In this document: one piece after another, positions 62,813 through 64,000 of the stretch | How the letters are laid out: each line of letters opens with the position of its first letter | How positions within the stretch are numbered: the stretch's first letter is position 1 | From: Olleya marilimosa CAM030 | GTDB lineage: Bacteria > Bacteroidota > Bacteroidia > Flavobacteriales > Flavobacteriaceae | NCBI RefSeq assembly: GCF_000518485.1 | Contig: NZ_KI912443.1 | Span: forward strand, 1-64,000 | Length of the DNA: 64,000 bases | Direction: 5' to 3' | Translations under genes and position numbers: made by a program | The notes under the pieces: generated by a model | Database searches by the model: none | Seen by the model: only the letters and a program-made list of their open reading frames with translations | What the model was told of the DNA's origin: nothing

Positions 62813-64000
62813 TTATTTTAAATATTCTTCTATTTTTGAAACTAAGGTGTTTTCGTCAAATGGTTTTTGAATGACATCATTAATTCCTGCTTTTTTGTAG
62901 CGCTTTAAATCGTCTTTCATAACACGAGCAGTTAGTGCTATTACCGGAATTTTTTTATGTTCACGCTCTGGCATTTTTCTTATTAGCTTGGTGATCTCGT
63001 CTCCATAACTATTAGGTAGTTTAATATCCATTAGTATTAAATCAAACTCAGAGTTTTCTATTCTAGGAATAACGTCTTCTCCTTTTGTTACTATGTCTAA
63101 AAAGTAATTACCTCTAGAGGCTAATATTTTTAATATTGATAGTTGTGTGATTTCAGAATCTTCTACCAATAAAATGCTGAATTTTCTATTGGATTTAGGT
63201 GGTGTAAGGACGTCTTTCTTTTTAGACTTTAGGACTTGGTTTTTGTCCAAAATGAAATTTATGTTAGTAGAAAATGTGCTGCCTTCTCCTACTGTAGAGT
63301 CCACACTTATTCTACTATGTGTTAAGCTTACCAAATGCTTTGCAATTGCTAATCCTAATCCTGCACCTTTATAGGCTTGAGAGTTGTTAAGTTGTGTAAA
63401 GCTAGTAAATATATCTTCTAACTTATCTTCTGGGATACCTATTCCTGTATCTTTTACCTGGAAGTGTATACTTGCTTTCTGAGCTCGGATTTGATTTAAT
63501 GAAGCGTTAAATGTTACTGTGCCTTCTTCTGTAAATTTTATTGCATTTTCTAGAAGATTGCTTAGTACTTGTCTTAATCTTAAAGCGTCACCACCAACTA
63601 TCTCTGGTAGGTTGTCATTAAAATTAGTGATTAACTCTAATCCTTTTTGTTGTGCTTTAATTGCAAATACACTTTGTATGTCTTCTAGTAATTGTTTAAT
63701 ATTAAAAGGACTAATTACTAGATCTAATTTACCTGCTTCAATTTTAGAGATGTCTAAAATGTCTTCAATTAGCTGTTTTAAATAGGTCGATGATGAGTCT
63801 ATTACCCTTAAATAATTTAATTGTTCATCATTTAAATGTGTCTTTTTTAATATGTCAGAGAAGGTAAGGATACCTGTTAATGGGTCTCTTAACTCATGAC
63901 TAAAATTTGCAATAAAGGCATTTTTAAAAGCTTCTTTTTCTTGTAGGTACTCATTTTTTAACTCTAATATTTGAGAATTAATTACCGACTCATTTCTAAC
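62813..64000 (-). CDS. Hybrid histidine kinase, C-terminal part (5' end outside window)
   Basis: The minus-strand frame is open to the window edge, giving 395 residues; a TTG at 63334 is internal. In order: a coiled stretch (LELKNEYLQEKEAFKN), a HisKA domain with the phosphoacceptor in FSHELRDPLTGIL, an HATPase with N box LSNLLENAIKFTEEG, G1 VKDTGIGIP and G2 GAGLGLAIAKHL, then a receiver domain with LILMDIKLP (phosphoacceptor Asp) and Lys in DVIQKPFD. The usual Thr after HELR is Asp here. Any sensor domain is outside the window. The terminal receiver implies a phosphorelay. Confidence 0.93.
   Translation of the reverse strand, partial: VRNESVINSQILELKNEYLQEKEAFKNAFIANFSHELRDPLTGILTFSDILKKTHLNDEQLNYLRVIDSSSTYLKQLIEDILDISKIEAGKLDLVISPFNIKQLLEDIQSVFAIKAQQKGLELITNFNDNLPEIVGGDALRLRQVLSNLLENAIKFTEEGTVTFNASLNQIRAQKASIHFQVKDTGIGIPEDKLEDIFTSFTQLNNSQAYKGAGLGLAIAKHLVSLTHSRISVDSTVGEGSTFSTNINFILDKNQVLKSKKKDVLTPPKSNRKFSILLVEDSEITQLSILKILASRGNYFLDIVTKGEDVIPRIENSEFDLILMDIKLPNSYGDEITKLIRKMPEREHKKIPVIALTARVMKDDLKRYKKAGINDVIQKPFDENTLVSKIEEYLK

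Noticed and set aside
1-64000. CRISPR array, prophage or secondary-metabolite cluster
   Set aside because: No regularly spaced repeats, phage structural genes or assembly-line enzymes are visible in any part of the window.

Overview
This window is AT-rich chromosomal DNA from a member of the Bacteroidota, almost certainly the family Flavobacteriaceae. The evidence is the gene content (DUF4270 lipoprotein, CarboxypepD_reg-type TonB-dependent receptors, flavobacterial Tex, RimK/RimB and M23 variants), TAnnTTTG promoter elements of the Bacteroidota type, and core proteins in their Bacteroidota forms. Most of it is stable core genome. The only sign of a mobile element is at the far left, where the end of a serine recombinase gene reads antisense into the last codons of glmS.

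Layout. 1-490: recombinase C-terminus and a likely attachment junction at the glmS 3' end. 451-4778 (minus): half-size GT5 protein, DUF4270 lipoprotein and glmS, one operon. 4888-9604 (plus): panC, panD, a flippase-like membrane protein, a serine-less esterase-fold protein and radA. 9740-14879 (plus): ileS, a DksA-like protein, a DUF4097-like protein and lspA. 14876-17719 (minus): RimB-like protease, RimK ligase, aspartoacylase-family enzyme and 5-formyl-THF cyclo-ligase. 17869-21893: uvrC and a patatin fused to an outer-membrane barrel, followed by a structured interspersed repeat. 22229-29468: tyrosine and tryptophan catabolism (hmgA, hppD, kynA), then an M23 lipoprotein and pgi. 29638-39866: two TonB receptor/lipoprotein pairs flanking a secreted endonuclease/phosphatase. 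40565-46731: a cysteine-rich OmpA protein, a VWA lipoprotein, unknown envelope proteins and a LytS/LytTR pair with a separate membrane protein in front. 46728-62062: HDAC-like deacetylase, tex, OmpA/lipocalin pair, metG, S66 peptidase, YraN, TlpA-like protein and mfd. 62155-62254: second copy of the structured repeat. 62328-64000: TerB-like protein and a truncated hybrid histidine kinase.

The genes mix housekeeping (translation, repair, cofactor synthesis, wall-sugar supply) with envelope functions (lipoprotein processing, outer-membrane uptake, surface lipoproteins). Many transcription units end in strong hairpins with A/T tracts on both sides, several placed to serve both strands.

I found no CRISPR array, phage, tRNA or rRNA, and no plainly new defence or biosynthetic system. 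The observations most worth following are: IleRS with an altered class I signature (GVHH instead of HxGH); two diverged copies of a three-hairpin repeat that keep pairing while changing sequence; the recombinase/glmS junction; a lipoprotein built from four related modules with a jelly-roll-like domain inserted; the RimB-RimK-deacylase cassette; and an apparent split sensor kinase.
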